From Cymbidium sinense (taxonomy: Eukaryota > Streptophyta > Magnoliopsida > Asparagales > Orchidaceae), in contig JAKCPB010001447.1 of the NCBI GenBank assembly GCA_021442155.1, forward strand, positions 91,180-155,179: a stretch of DNA of 64,000 nt. The letters are read 5' to 3'. Made by a program: the position numbers and the translations under genes. Shown piece after piece: positions 54,523-64,000 of the stretch. Each line of letters opens with the position of its first letter. Position 1 is the first letter of the stretch. The notes beneath the pieces are model-generated. The model did no database searches. It saw only the letters and a list, made by a program, of their open reading frames with translations, and was not told where the DNA came from.

Positions 54523-57225
54523 GTTAGGGTTTAGGTTTAGGTTTAGGATTATTAGCTTTAGGTTTAGGTTTATTTTTTTTTAGTTATTTAGTTACTTTAG
54601 GTTTAGGTTTAGTTTGGGGTTTAGAGTTTAGGGTTTAGGTTAGGGTTTAGAGTTTAGGGTTTAAGTTTAGGGTTTAGGGTTTTGGGATTTATTCTTTAGG
54701 GTTTAGGGTTTTTTGTGTTTAGGGTTGAGTTTTTTAGGGTGTAGGTTTGGTTTAGGGTTTTGTTTAGGGCTTAGGGTTTTATCTTTAGGGTTTTGGGTTT
54801 AAATTTAAAGTTTAAGGTTTCTTATTTAAATTAAGTAAATAGTTGGTTTTTTTATTTATTTTATTACTTTATTTTCTTAGGTTTGTTTTTTTTTATTTTA
54901 TTTAGTTTAGTTTATTTAATTTAGTTTTTTCATTTTAATTTATTTTTTAGGTTTACATTTAGGTTTAGGTTTATTTTTAGTTGAGTTTTATTTTGATTTT
55001 ATTTTTGTTTAGGTTTAGGTTTAAGTTTAGGTTTATGTTTATTTTATTTTGTTTATTTTATTCTTATTTTAGGTTTCGGTTTTTTTCATTTAGGGTTTAG
55101 GTTTTATTTTTTATTTCTTTTTAGTTTTATTTTTAGGTTTATTTTTTAGGTTTAGGTTTTTATTTAGTTTTTATTTTATTTTATTTTATTTTAGGTTTAT
55201 TTATTATAATTTTAAGTTTAGTTTTTATTTTAGGTTTTTTTTTTTTTATTATTAGGTTTATTTTATTTTTTAATTTAGTTTAGGTTTTTATTGATTTTAT
55301 TATAATGTTTTATTTTATTTTAGTTTAGGTTTTACTTTAGATTTTTTATTTATTTAGTTTTATTTTTTAGGTTTAGGTTGTTTTATTGATTTATTTTAGG
55401 TTTTATTTAGTTTAGGTTTAGGTTTTTTATGTTTTAGAGCTTATGGTTTAGGGTTTTAGTTTTAGGGTTTAGGGTTTAGGGTTTAGTGTTTTAGGGTATA
55501 GGGGTTTTAAGGTTTGGTTTAGGGTTTGAGTTTAGAGTTTAGGTTAAGGTTTAGTGTTTAGGCTTTAGGGTTTAGGGTTTTATGGTTTATAGTTTAGGGT
55601 TTAGTTTAGGGTTATAGGTTTAGAGTTAGTAATTAGGGTTTAGGGTTTAGGCTTTAGGGTTTAAGGTTTTAAGTTTAGGTTTAGGATTTCTAGTTTAGAG
55701 TTTAGGGTTTAAAGTTTTATGGTTTAGATTTTAGGGTTTAGGGTTTAGAGTTTAAGGTTTAGGGCTTAGGGTTTGGGTTAGGGTTTAAGGTTTAGGGTTT
55801 AGGGTTTAGGGTTTAGGGTTTTATAGGGTTTAAAGTTTAAGGTTGTGTGTTTAGGCTTGTAGGTTTAGGCTTTAAGGTTTAGGGTTTTTTAAAAAAAAAA
55901 ACTAAGTAAACGAGTAGGTTATGTCTTATTTAGTTTATTTTTTAATTATTTTAGTTTATTTTATTACAAATTTTTATTTAGGTTCATTTTTTATTTTTAT
56001 TTAGTTTAGTTTATTTATTTTAGGTTAATTTATTTTAGTTTATTTTTTAGGTTTAGGTTTAAGTTTATGTTTATTTTTTTATTTAGTTTTATTTTTATTT
56101 TATTTCTTTGGTTTAGGTTTTATTTTTTATTTTGAGGTTTAGGTTTAGGTTTTTATTTTATTTTTTAATGTCCGTATTCTAGGTATTTTTTTAGTTTAGG
56201 TTTAGGTTTATTTTTAGTTTATTTTATTTTATTAGTTTAGGTTTAGGTTTAGGAATATGTTTTATTTATTTTAGCTTCGTTTAATTTAGTTTAGGTTTAG
56301 GTTTATTTTATTTTGTTTATTTTAGGTTTATGTTTTTTTTTAGTTTAGGGTTTAGGTTTTATTTTTTATTTAATTTTTGGTTTTATTTTTAAGTTTACAT
56401 TTTAGGTTTAGGTTTTATTTAGTTTTATTTTATTTTATTTTAGGTTTATTTTAATTTTACTTTATTTAGGTTTATGATTTAAGTTTTAATTTTAGGTTTA
56501 TATTATTTTTTAGTTTAGTTTAGGTTTTTATTTATTTTATTTTAGTCTAATTTTTATTTTTTATTTAATATTTTTTTTTAGGAATAGATTTAGGTTTAGG
56601 TTTAGGTTTAGGTTCAGGTTTTAGTTTAGGTATATATTTTATTTTAGTTTTTTTAATTTATTTAGGTTTAGGTATTTTTTATTTATTTTATTTTTAGTTT
56701 TTATTTAGTTTAGGTTTTTTATATTTTAGGTTTAGGGTTTAAGGTTTAGTTTAGTTTAGGTTTAGGGTTGAGGTTTTAGGGTTTAGGGTTTAGGGTTTAG
56801 GGTTTAGGGTTTAGGGTTTTAGGTTTAGTGTTTAGGTTTAGGTTTAGGGTTTAAGTTTAGGGTTTTAGGGTTTAAGGTTTTGGGTTAGTTTATGTTAGGT
56901 TTAGGGATATATTTAGGAGTTTAGGTTTAGGTTTTTTATTTATTTAAGATATAGGGTTTAGGGTTTTTTAGTGTTTAGGGTTTAGGGTTAAGGATTTTTT
57001 AAGGTTTAAGGTTTAGGGTTTAGGGTTTAGAGTTTAGTGTTTAGGTCTTAGGGTTTAGGGTTTAAGGTTTAGGGTTTAGGGTTTTAAAGTTTAGTGTTTA
57101 GGGTTTCGGGTTTAGGGTTTAGGGTTTTTATGATTTAGGGTTTAATGTTTATGATTTAGGGTTTATGTTTCAAGTTTAGGGTTCAAGTTTTAGTTTAGGG
57201 TTTAGGGTTTTTGGCTTTTTTTTAG
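54523..57225 (+). repeat. TTTAGGG tracts and two T-rich blocks
   Basis: Telomere-like 54,523-54,830, T-rich 54,850-55,430, telomere-like 55,440-55,875 (single copy of the roughly 400-base segment that is double in earlier units), spacer ending CGAGTAGG at about 55,890-55,918, T-rich 55,920-56,730, telomere-like 56,740-57,225. It includes six perfect heptamers at 56,775-56,816. No gene is visible. Confidence 0.87.
56775..56816 (+). repeat. Six perfect tandem TTTAGGG units
   Basis: One of the longest uninterrupted telomeric runs noticed in the window: six exact copies of the plant telomere heptamer, G strand on plus. More than four GGG runs make G-quadruplex formation possible on this strand. 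Confidence 0.9.
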
Positions 57226-57690
57226 GAGAGAACAAATTTAGATTCAACATTTCCTTTTTTAATTTCATCAACTAAGTAACACACCAAGTTTTTTAAGACA
57301 TAAGCGATGACATGGATAAAGAATGAGCATGCTTAGATCAAATCAAATACCCTAGATAACTAGAATCGTCTCTACTATAAAGACGCAATTCCATAAGTAG
57401 TAGATCGGATCGGTCGTTCTTTAGTTTCTTTAGTTCCCATTAGAACCACCCAGGCCTCCAAAGTAGCGGGATCCACCATCATATCCCCGATCTCTCCCTC
57501 TGCCGCCACCACGGTTGTAACCTCAGGCTCCTCCCACCTCCATAACCACTCTTGGTCCAACCACCACCTCCATACACCACCTCTAGATCCCCACAACCTT
57601 GTGATAACCATTGCCTCCACCTTACCTTTACCCACAGATCTAGGCGAACGGTTGACGGTGATGTTCCTGTAGTCAAGGTTCTGCCAATTC
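57226..57690 (-). pseudogene. GRP 3'-exon module, copy 20 (type A)
   Basis: Nearly full-length type A module closing the higher-order array. The RRM end reads NWQNLDYRNITVNRSPRS, sharing NLDY and NRSPRS features with copy 14. The tail has TAA at the Trp position (TTCTTTAGTTCCC on plus). TTAGAG follows the junction. The two minus-strand frames at 57,375-57,676 are other frames of this DNA. Confidence 0.82.
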
Positions 57691-59292
57691 TTAGAGTTTA
57701 ATTTTAGGTTTAATTTTATTAGGTTTTATTATTTTGGTTTATTTTTTAATTTATTTAGTTACTTTAGGTTTAGTTTTATGGTTTGGTATTTAGGGTTTAG
57801 GATTTAGGGTTTAGGGTTTAGGGTTTAGGAGTTTAAGGTTTACGCTTTTGGGTTTACGGTTATGGTTTAGGGTTTAGGGTTGTAGGTTTAGGGTTTAGGG
57901 TTTAGGATTTTGGATTTATAGATTTTTTTAATTAAGTAAAACTGTAGGTTTAGGTTTATTTAGTTTATTTAGTTTATTTTTTATTTATTTTAGTTTATTG
58001 TATTTTTTTATTTCTATTTAGGTTTATTTTTTATTTTTATTTAGTTTAGTTTATTTATTTTATGTTTATTGATTTTAGCTTAGGTTTATTATTTAGTTTA
58101 TTTTCTAGGTTCAGGTTGATTTTTTAGTTGAGTTTTATTTTTATTTTATTTTTAAGTTTAAGTTTTATTTTTTATTTTTAAGTTCAGGTTTAGGTTTTTA
58201 TTTTTTTTATCTAGGTTTTATGTTTTTATTTTAAGTTTATTTTTAAGACTTATTTTTTAATTTAGATTTAGGTTTATTTTTAGTTTATTTTATTTTATTT
58301 AGTTTAGGTTTTGTTTATTTTAGGATTAAGTCTAGGTTTTATTTATTTTATTTTAGGTTTATGGTTATTTTATTTTGTTTATTTTTTTAATTTTAGGTTT
58401 AGGATTTTTTTTTAGTTTAGGGTTTGGGTTTTATTTTTTTATTTATTTTAGGTTTTATTTTAAGGTTTTTTTAGGTTTAGGTTTTATTTAGTTTTTTTTT
58501 AATTTTATTTTAGTTTATTTTATTTTATTTTAGGTTTAGTTTTATTTTATTTAGGTTTTTTTATTCATAGGTTTATTTTATTATTTAGTTTAGTTTAGGT
58601 TTTTATTTATTTTATTTTAGTTTCTTTTTATTAGTTTATTTTATTTAATTTTAGGTTTAGATTTTGGTTTTAGTTTATGATTTTATTTTCTTTTATTATT
58701 TTATTTTATTTAGGTTTAGGTTTTTTTTCTTTATTTTATTTTTAGGTTTTATTTAGTTTAGGTTTTAGGTTTTAGGGTTTAGGGTTTAGGGTTTAGGTTT
58801 ATGGTTTAGGGTTTTAAGGTTTAGGGTTTTAGGGTTTAGGGCTTAGGGTTAGGGTTTAGGGTTTAGGGTTTAGTGTTTAGACTTTAGTTATGGTTTTAAG
58901 TTAGGATTAGTTTAGGTTAGGTTTAGGGTTGATTTAAACTTTAGGTTTTAGGTTTAGGGTTTAGGTTTAGGTTTAGGTTAGCATTTTGAATTTAGGTTTT
59001 AGGATGTTAGGAGTTTAGATTTGATTTAGGGTTTAGGATTTTAGTTTAGGGTTTAGGTTTAGGTTTAATGTTTAGGTTTAGTTTATAGTTTAGGTTTTAG
59101 TTTTAGGTTTAAGGTTTATAGTTTTAGGTTTATAGTTTAGTTTTATAGTTTAGGGTTTATAGTTTATGGTTTAGGTTTAGGGTTTTAGTTTAGGGTTTAG
59201 TTAAGGTTTAGGTTTGGTTTAGGTTTTAAGGGTTTAGTTTAGTTTTAGGTTTAGGGTTGGGTTTTAGTTTAGGGTTTAGGTTTTGGTTTTCC
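57691..59292 (+). repeat. TTTAGGG tracts and one T-rich block
   Basis: Telomere-like 57,691-57,920, spacer (AATTAAGTAAAACTGTAGG, about 57,930-57,949), T-rich 57,955-58,760, telomere-like 58,760-59,290. The last tract has many TTTAGG and TTTATAG variants. No gene is visible. Confidence 0.87.
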
Positions 59293-59714
59293 AGAATAAA
59301 TTCATAAACATTTCTTCTTTTTGATTTCATCAACCAAGTAACCAAGTTTTCTAAGACACTTATGACATAGATCAAAATGAGCAATCATAAAAGCAAATCA
59401 AAACCCTAATAGAACTGTTACTTTTAAAGACACAGTTCCATAAGCAGCAGATCGGATCGACCATTCTTCAGTTTCTCTTGTTTCCATTAGAACCACCATG
59501 GCCTCTTGAGTAGCGGGATCTACCATCATATCCTAGATCTCTCCCTCTCACCACCAAACCTCCATCGCTCTCTCCATAAACATAACGCTCAACCACATCC
59601 ATATCCACCGGCACCTCATCCCCCACACCATTGCGATAATGTTGCCACTTCACTCCACCAGGATCTAGATTGAGCACGGTTGTGTGATGTTTCGCCGTCA
59701 AGGTTACTTTATTC
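59293..59714 (-). pseudogene. GRP 3'-exon module, copy 21
   Basis: Tail best preserved of all copies: RDLGYDGRSRYSRGHGGSNGNKRN followed by TGA. The position that is TAG or TAA in most other modules is AAG (Lys) here, so this copy reads through to the family's normal end. The upstream Gly-rich and RRM end are frameshifted and gapped. The LINE tail starts 13 bases beyond the module, at the same place as in copy 6, so copies 6 and 21 share a common origin that included the LINE. Confidence 0.82.
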
Positions 59715-59736
59715 TTAGGGTTTAAATTTTTCTTTT

Positions 59737-61620
59737 AAAAGAAATTTGAGGAATTATATTGCCACATAGAAATAGTACAAAGTCTTTAGAGGGGGTAAAT
59801 CTCTAATCTAGTGCTCAAAGAGCCATAATAAGTCCTTAAGAGATAAACCACCTAATTATTACAATAATATTTGGAAAAAAACAAATGCAAAACCAAATTA
59901 GCAACAAGAACATATCCATGTGAGCAACAGCAACATCCACTAGGTCCTTTTGATACCAGAAAGATCCACCTGCAAGATTCTCCAAACTTAAAAAGAAATC
60001 TGCAACATACTATTGAAAGGATCAGTAAAATTATGCAAGCATAAAGAGCATGAGCAAAGAAAAGGAGCAAAGTAAAAAAAGGCTCATGCTTAGTTACAGT
60101 CATCTCAAGGAGCAACACTATATGTAAGCATCCAATCTTCTTAAGAAGGGTTACAACTACATATAGTGCTACCAAGAAGAGAGAGGAAATATCAGCCATC
60201 ATTGCCAACGATACCTCTTGTAGCCCATCATCCCAAGTCCATCATCCTAGGATGCAAACACCTCAAGCGGAGACATAATAACCACAAAGCCACCAAAACA
60301 AATAAGCCCAATAAGGCAGAAGAACAACCAACCATCAAGGACAGGAGCAGTACAGTAGGAACACCACCAAAGAAGAATAACAACATCAAAGGGAGCAAGC
60401 ATAATGACCTTTACAACACAAACAAAAAAAAAACCAAGACCAATAAGAAAAAACACAAGAGCTCATATCCTCCATAGCAAACAGGAATGGCAGGAAGGCT
60501 ATCACCTAAACCAAAGGGAAGTGAGACAGAGAGGAGAACCAAAGCATGAGTAGCCAACTAGCATGTCACTAAGAGCGAAAGAAAGGCCAACATCCAATCC
60601 ACCAACTGACCCGATAACTTAGCTTCAACCACCACAATAGTAGAAAATCCAAATCAGTGAAAAGACCAACAACATCCATCATGCCAAAACAACCCAAGAT
60701 AATTAGGAAAGGGTGAAGCAAAATAACATCCCACCAAACCAAGAAAGTAGCATAAATTATGATCTAGGTGAGATAAATAGACAACCAAAAACAAAATGAA
60801 GTGAAGATAGTAAGACAGACTAAAAGCCATCCATCAGGAATAATAGTAATACAATAGGAACACCACCAAAGTAGACAGTTAAAAAGGAGAAATATTAATG
60901 AGTGAAAGCATCATAATAACAGCCATGTTAGGCACCAATACACGAAACCATGTCACCAGATCCCAAAGCAAAACAATAGCCACTAAATAGCCATCAGTCA
61001 GCCAACCTAAAATAACAACAATAACAAAAGCATTCTGACCAAGAAGAAACCAAAACTACAACCAAAAGAAACCTAAACTAGCAACCCTTAAAACCCAATC
61101 CACAAAAAGAAGAAATAATAGTCAACAAATAACCTCCACCTTGCCAAATCAATCCAAATTAGACCACAATAGCCTTTGATTTGCCACCAACAAATCCTAG
61201 CCATCACTGACTAGCCAACCAACTAACTAAGCCAACCCACTAGTGACCAACAAGGCCACCCAACCACAATAGCGGTAAAATCTAACTCGGTTAAGGAAAA
61301 ACAAACCCATATGGCCTATAAAAATAGGAAAAGCCACCACCCAAATGAAGGTCACCAAAAGCAACCAAGAAATTATAATCACCTAGCCAAGAAAACCGCA
61401 CCCACTAGGATGAAATAACCAAAATAACCCAGGCAAAAAAAATTGGAACCACCGGTAGCGACCACTAGGCCAATCAAAAGCAATAGCTCAAAATAAAACC
61501 TAGCACAACAGTGAAAATAAGCAAATGGCCACAACCCAAAGAGGGTTTAAGAATGGTGAACCAAAAGTAATGGCTCATCAAAAAACCAACTAATTAAACC
61601 AAGCTAAGAAAATTATAATA
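59737..61620 (-). other. LINE copy 2 3' UTR
   Basis: About 1.9 kb without recognisable domains, matching 13,813-15,365. It carries roughly 270 additional bases at about 61,215-61,500 absent from copy 1. The frames at 59,852-60,477 on both strands have no recognisable motif. The expected poly-A signal is AATATA (59,755-59,760). Confidence 0.75.
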
Positions 61621-61649
61621 TGCAATAATGTAATCTAGTGTTGTCCAGA

Positions 61650-62092
61650 TTGACCAAACCCCTTAATAGTTTTGGCAAATTTTGATTGTCAAATAAAGTG
61701 AAATCAGTTAATTTGGCACCTAATGTAGCCAAGAAATCAGCACAAGCATTACCTTCACAAAGGATATGAGAAATTTTATAACAAACTTAAGAAAGAAGAT
61801 TTTTAGTATGATTGAGAAGATAAAATAAATGATTTCTATTCTATTAGAGTTTAGCATGTCAAGAAGCAAGAGCACATCAAGTTCAATCCAGATGTTGAGG
61901 AAACCTTTATTCAAACAAATTTCAATAGATTTATTAACATGCATAAGCTCAACATAGATAACAAAGCAGGCTTTGAGAGGGTATGCAAAAGCACAAATGA
62001 TAATAACTTTAGAATCCCTGAGAATACCACCACAACCATATTTATTGGAAACAATAGAACCATCATTATTCACTTTAATCAAATTTTCTTTG
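61650..62092 (-). pseudogene. LINE copy 2 RNase H domain
   Basis: Reads IKVNNDGSIVSNKYGCGGIL, then VELMHV and NIWIELDVLLLL in one frame (62,082 downward), then a small deletion shifts frame near 61,835. The remainder, SHILCEGNACADFLATL, is in another frame. The four acidic positions (D in NDG, E in VEL, D in ELD, D in ACAD) are all present, unlike copy 1, so substitution has spared the active site while the frameshift kills translation. Confidence 0.88.
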
Positions 62093-62178
62093 GATTTGAT
62101 CCAATGGATAATCCTAGCTCTTTTATAAGAGTCAACATCGAGTGAGACACCAATTTTTTAGCCACAAATTTGTAGCCT

Positions 62179-62830
62179 CTAAAATGAATTACTAATAAGA
62201 TTGGCATTAAACGGAGCATGAATTTTTTCTTTGGTTCTAGCTAGGAGCCTTTTAAGGTTCATAGGAATACCATGATATTTTGCATCATCTCTATCCATCC
62301 AGATAAACCAGATAAGGGTAATAACAACTAAAACTTTGATATGAGCTTTCATAATTTTTTGGAAACAGACTTCAAGAAGTTGATATATGGAAAGAGAGCC
62401 ATGAAAGTAGTTGGTATTAAATAAATCATCATACCATAACCATAATTTAGTAGCAATAGAACCATTGACAAAAACCTGATTAACATTTTCAATATGAAAG
62501 CAACAATAACACTTTGAAGGCAAATAAAGCCCTTTAATCGAGAGCAAAGATTCCACGAATAAAGTTATTCAAAATCCTCAAGCTAAAAAATGAATAAGAA
62601 ATGGAATGATATTGTTCTAAAGTTTAATGAAAACATTAGAGTTTTGTTGATCTCTAATAATAGTCCAAACCTCTTTAAGAACAAAATAACCACTGCAAGA
62701 AAGTTTAAAGAGAATTTGGTCAGGTTTGTTAGAGAAAATATGAATATTTCTAAAGTTATCTAAATGAGAAATAGGGATATAATTCTCAATTTTGTTCACA
62801 TTCCAAGTGTTATTATGCCATAAAGAGTTA
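62179..62830 (-). pseudogene. LINE copy 2 zf-RVT and linker of ORF2
   Basis: NKIENYIPISHLDNFRNI and GYFVLKEVWTIIRDQQ (62,799-62,617), then after a frameshift LPSKCYCCFHIENVNQVFVNG, LWLWYDDLFNTNYFHGSLSI and TLIWFIWMDRDDAKYHGIP in a single frame of 125 codons. The His of the zinc cluster (VNHVF in copy 1) is Gln here. This copy keeps the linker in one frame where copy 1 is split in three. Confidence 0.85.
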
Positions 62831-63399
62831 ACTTTGATAGCTACTAGAGTGGGTAGATAAAGGAAGTCAATAGAGCCATTGCCAATCCAATTGTCTTGCC
62901 AAAGAAAGAAGAACTTGAATGAATACCCAAGATATTAATGTTTACAACTCATTTAATGGAGCAAAGCCTTTTCCAAATTGGAGAGTCACCAAATTTATAA
63001 GCACATATAAGAGGGTGTTTACTTTGGAAATATTGTTCCATCATAAAATTAGCCCAAAGGCTATCATTCTTTCTAAAATTTTACCAGAGCTTATGAGAGA
63101 AGGCAATAATAGCTTCACGAATCAGTTTGCAATTGTGACCACCTTCACCTAAGGGACCACAACATTTATTTCAGGAAGTCCAATGCATTCTTTTAGTAGA
63201 ATTATTGGATCCCCAAAAAAATTATTAAGCAAGTGATCAATTCTGATAAGATTAACATTAGTGGGGATAATAGTTTGAATCAAATAAATAGGCATTAAAT
63301 TGAGAGTGCTTTTAAGAATAGTGAGCTTACCACCAAAGAAAAGTAAATGAAATTCTAAATAAATATTTTATTTAAAATTCTTTGAATTAACTCATCAGA

Positions 63400-64000
63400 A
63401 AGATGGGATCATTTTGGACCTTTAAAAAGAGGAGCACTCAAGTACTTAAGAGGAAGGTGTTGATGTTTAAAGTTAGTGATATGTAGGATTTGATTAATTT
63501 TATTATTGGAGATGCTTGAAGTAGTAATAAAATAGCTTTTATTATCATTGATAGATAGATTACTTTATGTACCAAATTTATTTAAAAAAAATCTTGTGAT
63601 TCTTGATATGATGAATAGAAGCATTGAAGAAAATAATGAAATCATCTGTAAAGATTAAATGAGAAACATGAAGACCTCCAAGAGTTCTATAATACATTCT
63701 AGGATTGTTTAAGAATAGATCATTAATGCACTTAGATAAGTATGCAATAACAATATTAAATAAGGAAAGAGATAGAGGATCCCCTAGTCTTAGGCCATGG
63801 GAAGAAGGAAAGAAAGAAGGCTTCCTCATTAAGAAAATAAAAACCAAGCATTATAAATACAATTTTAATAAGAAAGATAAATTTATTAGAAAACTTAAAT
63901 AAATTCAGAATATGGATAAGGAAATCCAAGAGAGATGTTATCAAAAGCTTTGGTAATATCTAATTTGAATAATGTTGCAACCTAGTCTTAGCATCTAAAT
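63400..64000 (-). pseudogene. LINE copy 2 reverse transcriptase, 3' half
   Basis: From the window edge downward: motif A as LFKLDITKAFDNIS (catalytic Asp codon 63,958-63,960), then after a frameshift FFPSSHGLRLGDPLSLSLFN, then LGGLHVSHLIFTDDFIIFFNAS with motif C FTDD (Asp codons 63,641-63,646). The catalytic Asp residues and the GLRxGDPLS block are intact, better than in copy 1, where a stop follows SSHGLR. The stretch 62,840-63,400 joins it to the zf-RVT part but is broken. Confidence 0.9.

Larger units (their letters stand above)
25490..58000 (+). repeat. Higher-order tandem repeat, period about 5.4-5.9 kb
   Basis: About five and a half head-to-tail units. Each holds, left to right: telomere-like tract, spacer plus T-rich block with a (TA)n run, type B GRP module, spacer plus T-rich block, telomere-like tract, spacer plus T-rich block, and type A GRP module. 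The TA runs at 30,359, 36,301, 42,032, 47,829 and 53,211 give spacings of 5,942, 5,731, 5,797 and 5,382. Type A modules start at 28,888, 34,797, 40,811, 46,448, 52,154 and 57,226; type B at 26,934, 31,420, 37,376, 43,117, 48,876 and 54,262. Length differences come partly from local duplications and many tiny deletions. Confidence 0.85.
59727..64000 (-). mobile_element. Plant L1-type LINE, copy 2 (3' part, runs off window)
   Basis: Second copy of the element at 13,805-21,200, same strand, same distance from a GRP module. Present here: T-rich tail remnant (59,727-59,736), 3' UTR, RNase H, zf-RVT and the 3' half of the RT up to motif A at the window edge. The two copies align base for base over long stretches with scattered substitutions and small indels. 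The 5' part (endonuclease, ORF1) would lie beyond 64,000. Confidence 0.93.

Noticed and set aside
25490..58000. CRISPR-like spaced repeats
   Set aside because: The regular spacing is several kilobases, the repeats are hundreds of bases, and the sequence is clearly plant nuclear satellite.
59852..60477. Frames of 103 and 118 codons on opposite strands
   Set aside because: Same LINE 3' UTR in copy 2; not conserved in copy 1 and without recognisable domains.

Overview
The window looks like a non-genic, repeat-dominated piece of a land-plant nuclear genome, probably subtelomeric, pericentromeric or another heterochromatic site. Three things point there: the plant-type telomeric heptamer TTTAGGG and its decayed forms fill most of the 64 kb; the mobile elements are plant L1-type LINEs with a C-terminal RNase H domain; and the only other coding material is the 3' end of a plant glycine-rich RNA-binding protein (GRP) gene. 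I see no intact gene, no rRNA or tRNA gene and no CRISPR array. The many short plus-strand reading frames rich in Phe, Leu, Gly and Tyr are translations of TTTAGG/TTTATTT repeats.

The core of the window is a composite satellite. One module of about 260-480 bp (21 copies, all on the minus strand) carries the last part of a GRP gene: the end of its RRM (NGQNLDGRNITVNQAQSR in consensus), a glycine-rich tail, a C-terminus close to SRYSRGRGGSDGN-stop-RN, and a piece of 3' UTR. At its upper-coordinate end every module enters TTTAGGG repeats at the same base (CCCATTC/TTAGGG). Between modules lie degenerate TTTAGGG tracts alternating with T-rich blocks of about 0.4-1.2 kb, built from TTTATTT, TTTTA and TTTAGG words. 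Many T-rich blocks start with a short spacer motif close to AATTAAGTAAACCGGTAGG. The G-rich telomeric strand is on the plus strand throughout, so the array is head-to-tail.

Layout: 1-13.8 kb holds six GRP modules in irregular order, with at least two long-range duplicated blocks. 13.8-21.2 kb is a near-full-length but dead LINE on the minus strand (5' UTR, ORF1 with DUF4283-like domain and zinc knuckle, ORF2 with endonuclease, RT, zf-RVT and RNase H, then a long 3' UTR). 21.2-25.5 kb is more array with two modules. 25.5-58 kb is a higher-order repeat of about 5.4-5.9 kb, each unit having one type A module, one type B module, three T-rich blocks and one (TA)n microsatellite. 58-59.7 kb is array plus the last module. 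From 59.73 kb to the window end is a second copy of the same LINE at the same position relative to its GRP module, running off the end.

The parts do not work together as a gene system. The likely history, an inference, is that a GRP gene fragment became joined once to telomeric DNA (possibly a healed break), the composite was amplified and diverged, a LINE entered one unit and was copied with it, and a subset was homogenised into the higher-order array. Several copies carry dense tiny deletions that may be consensus errors, so fine detail in those stretches should be read with caution.
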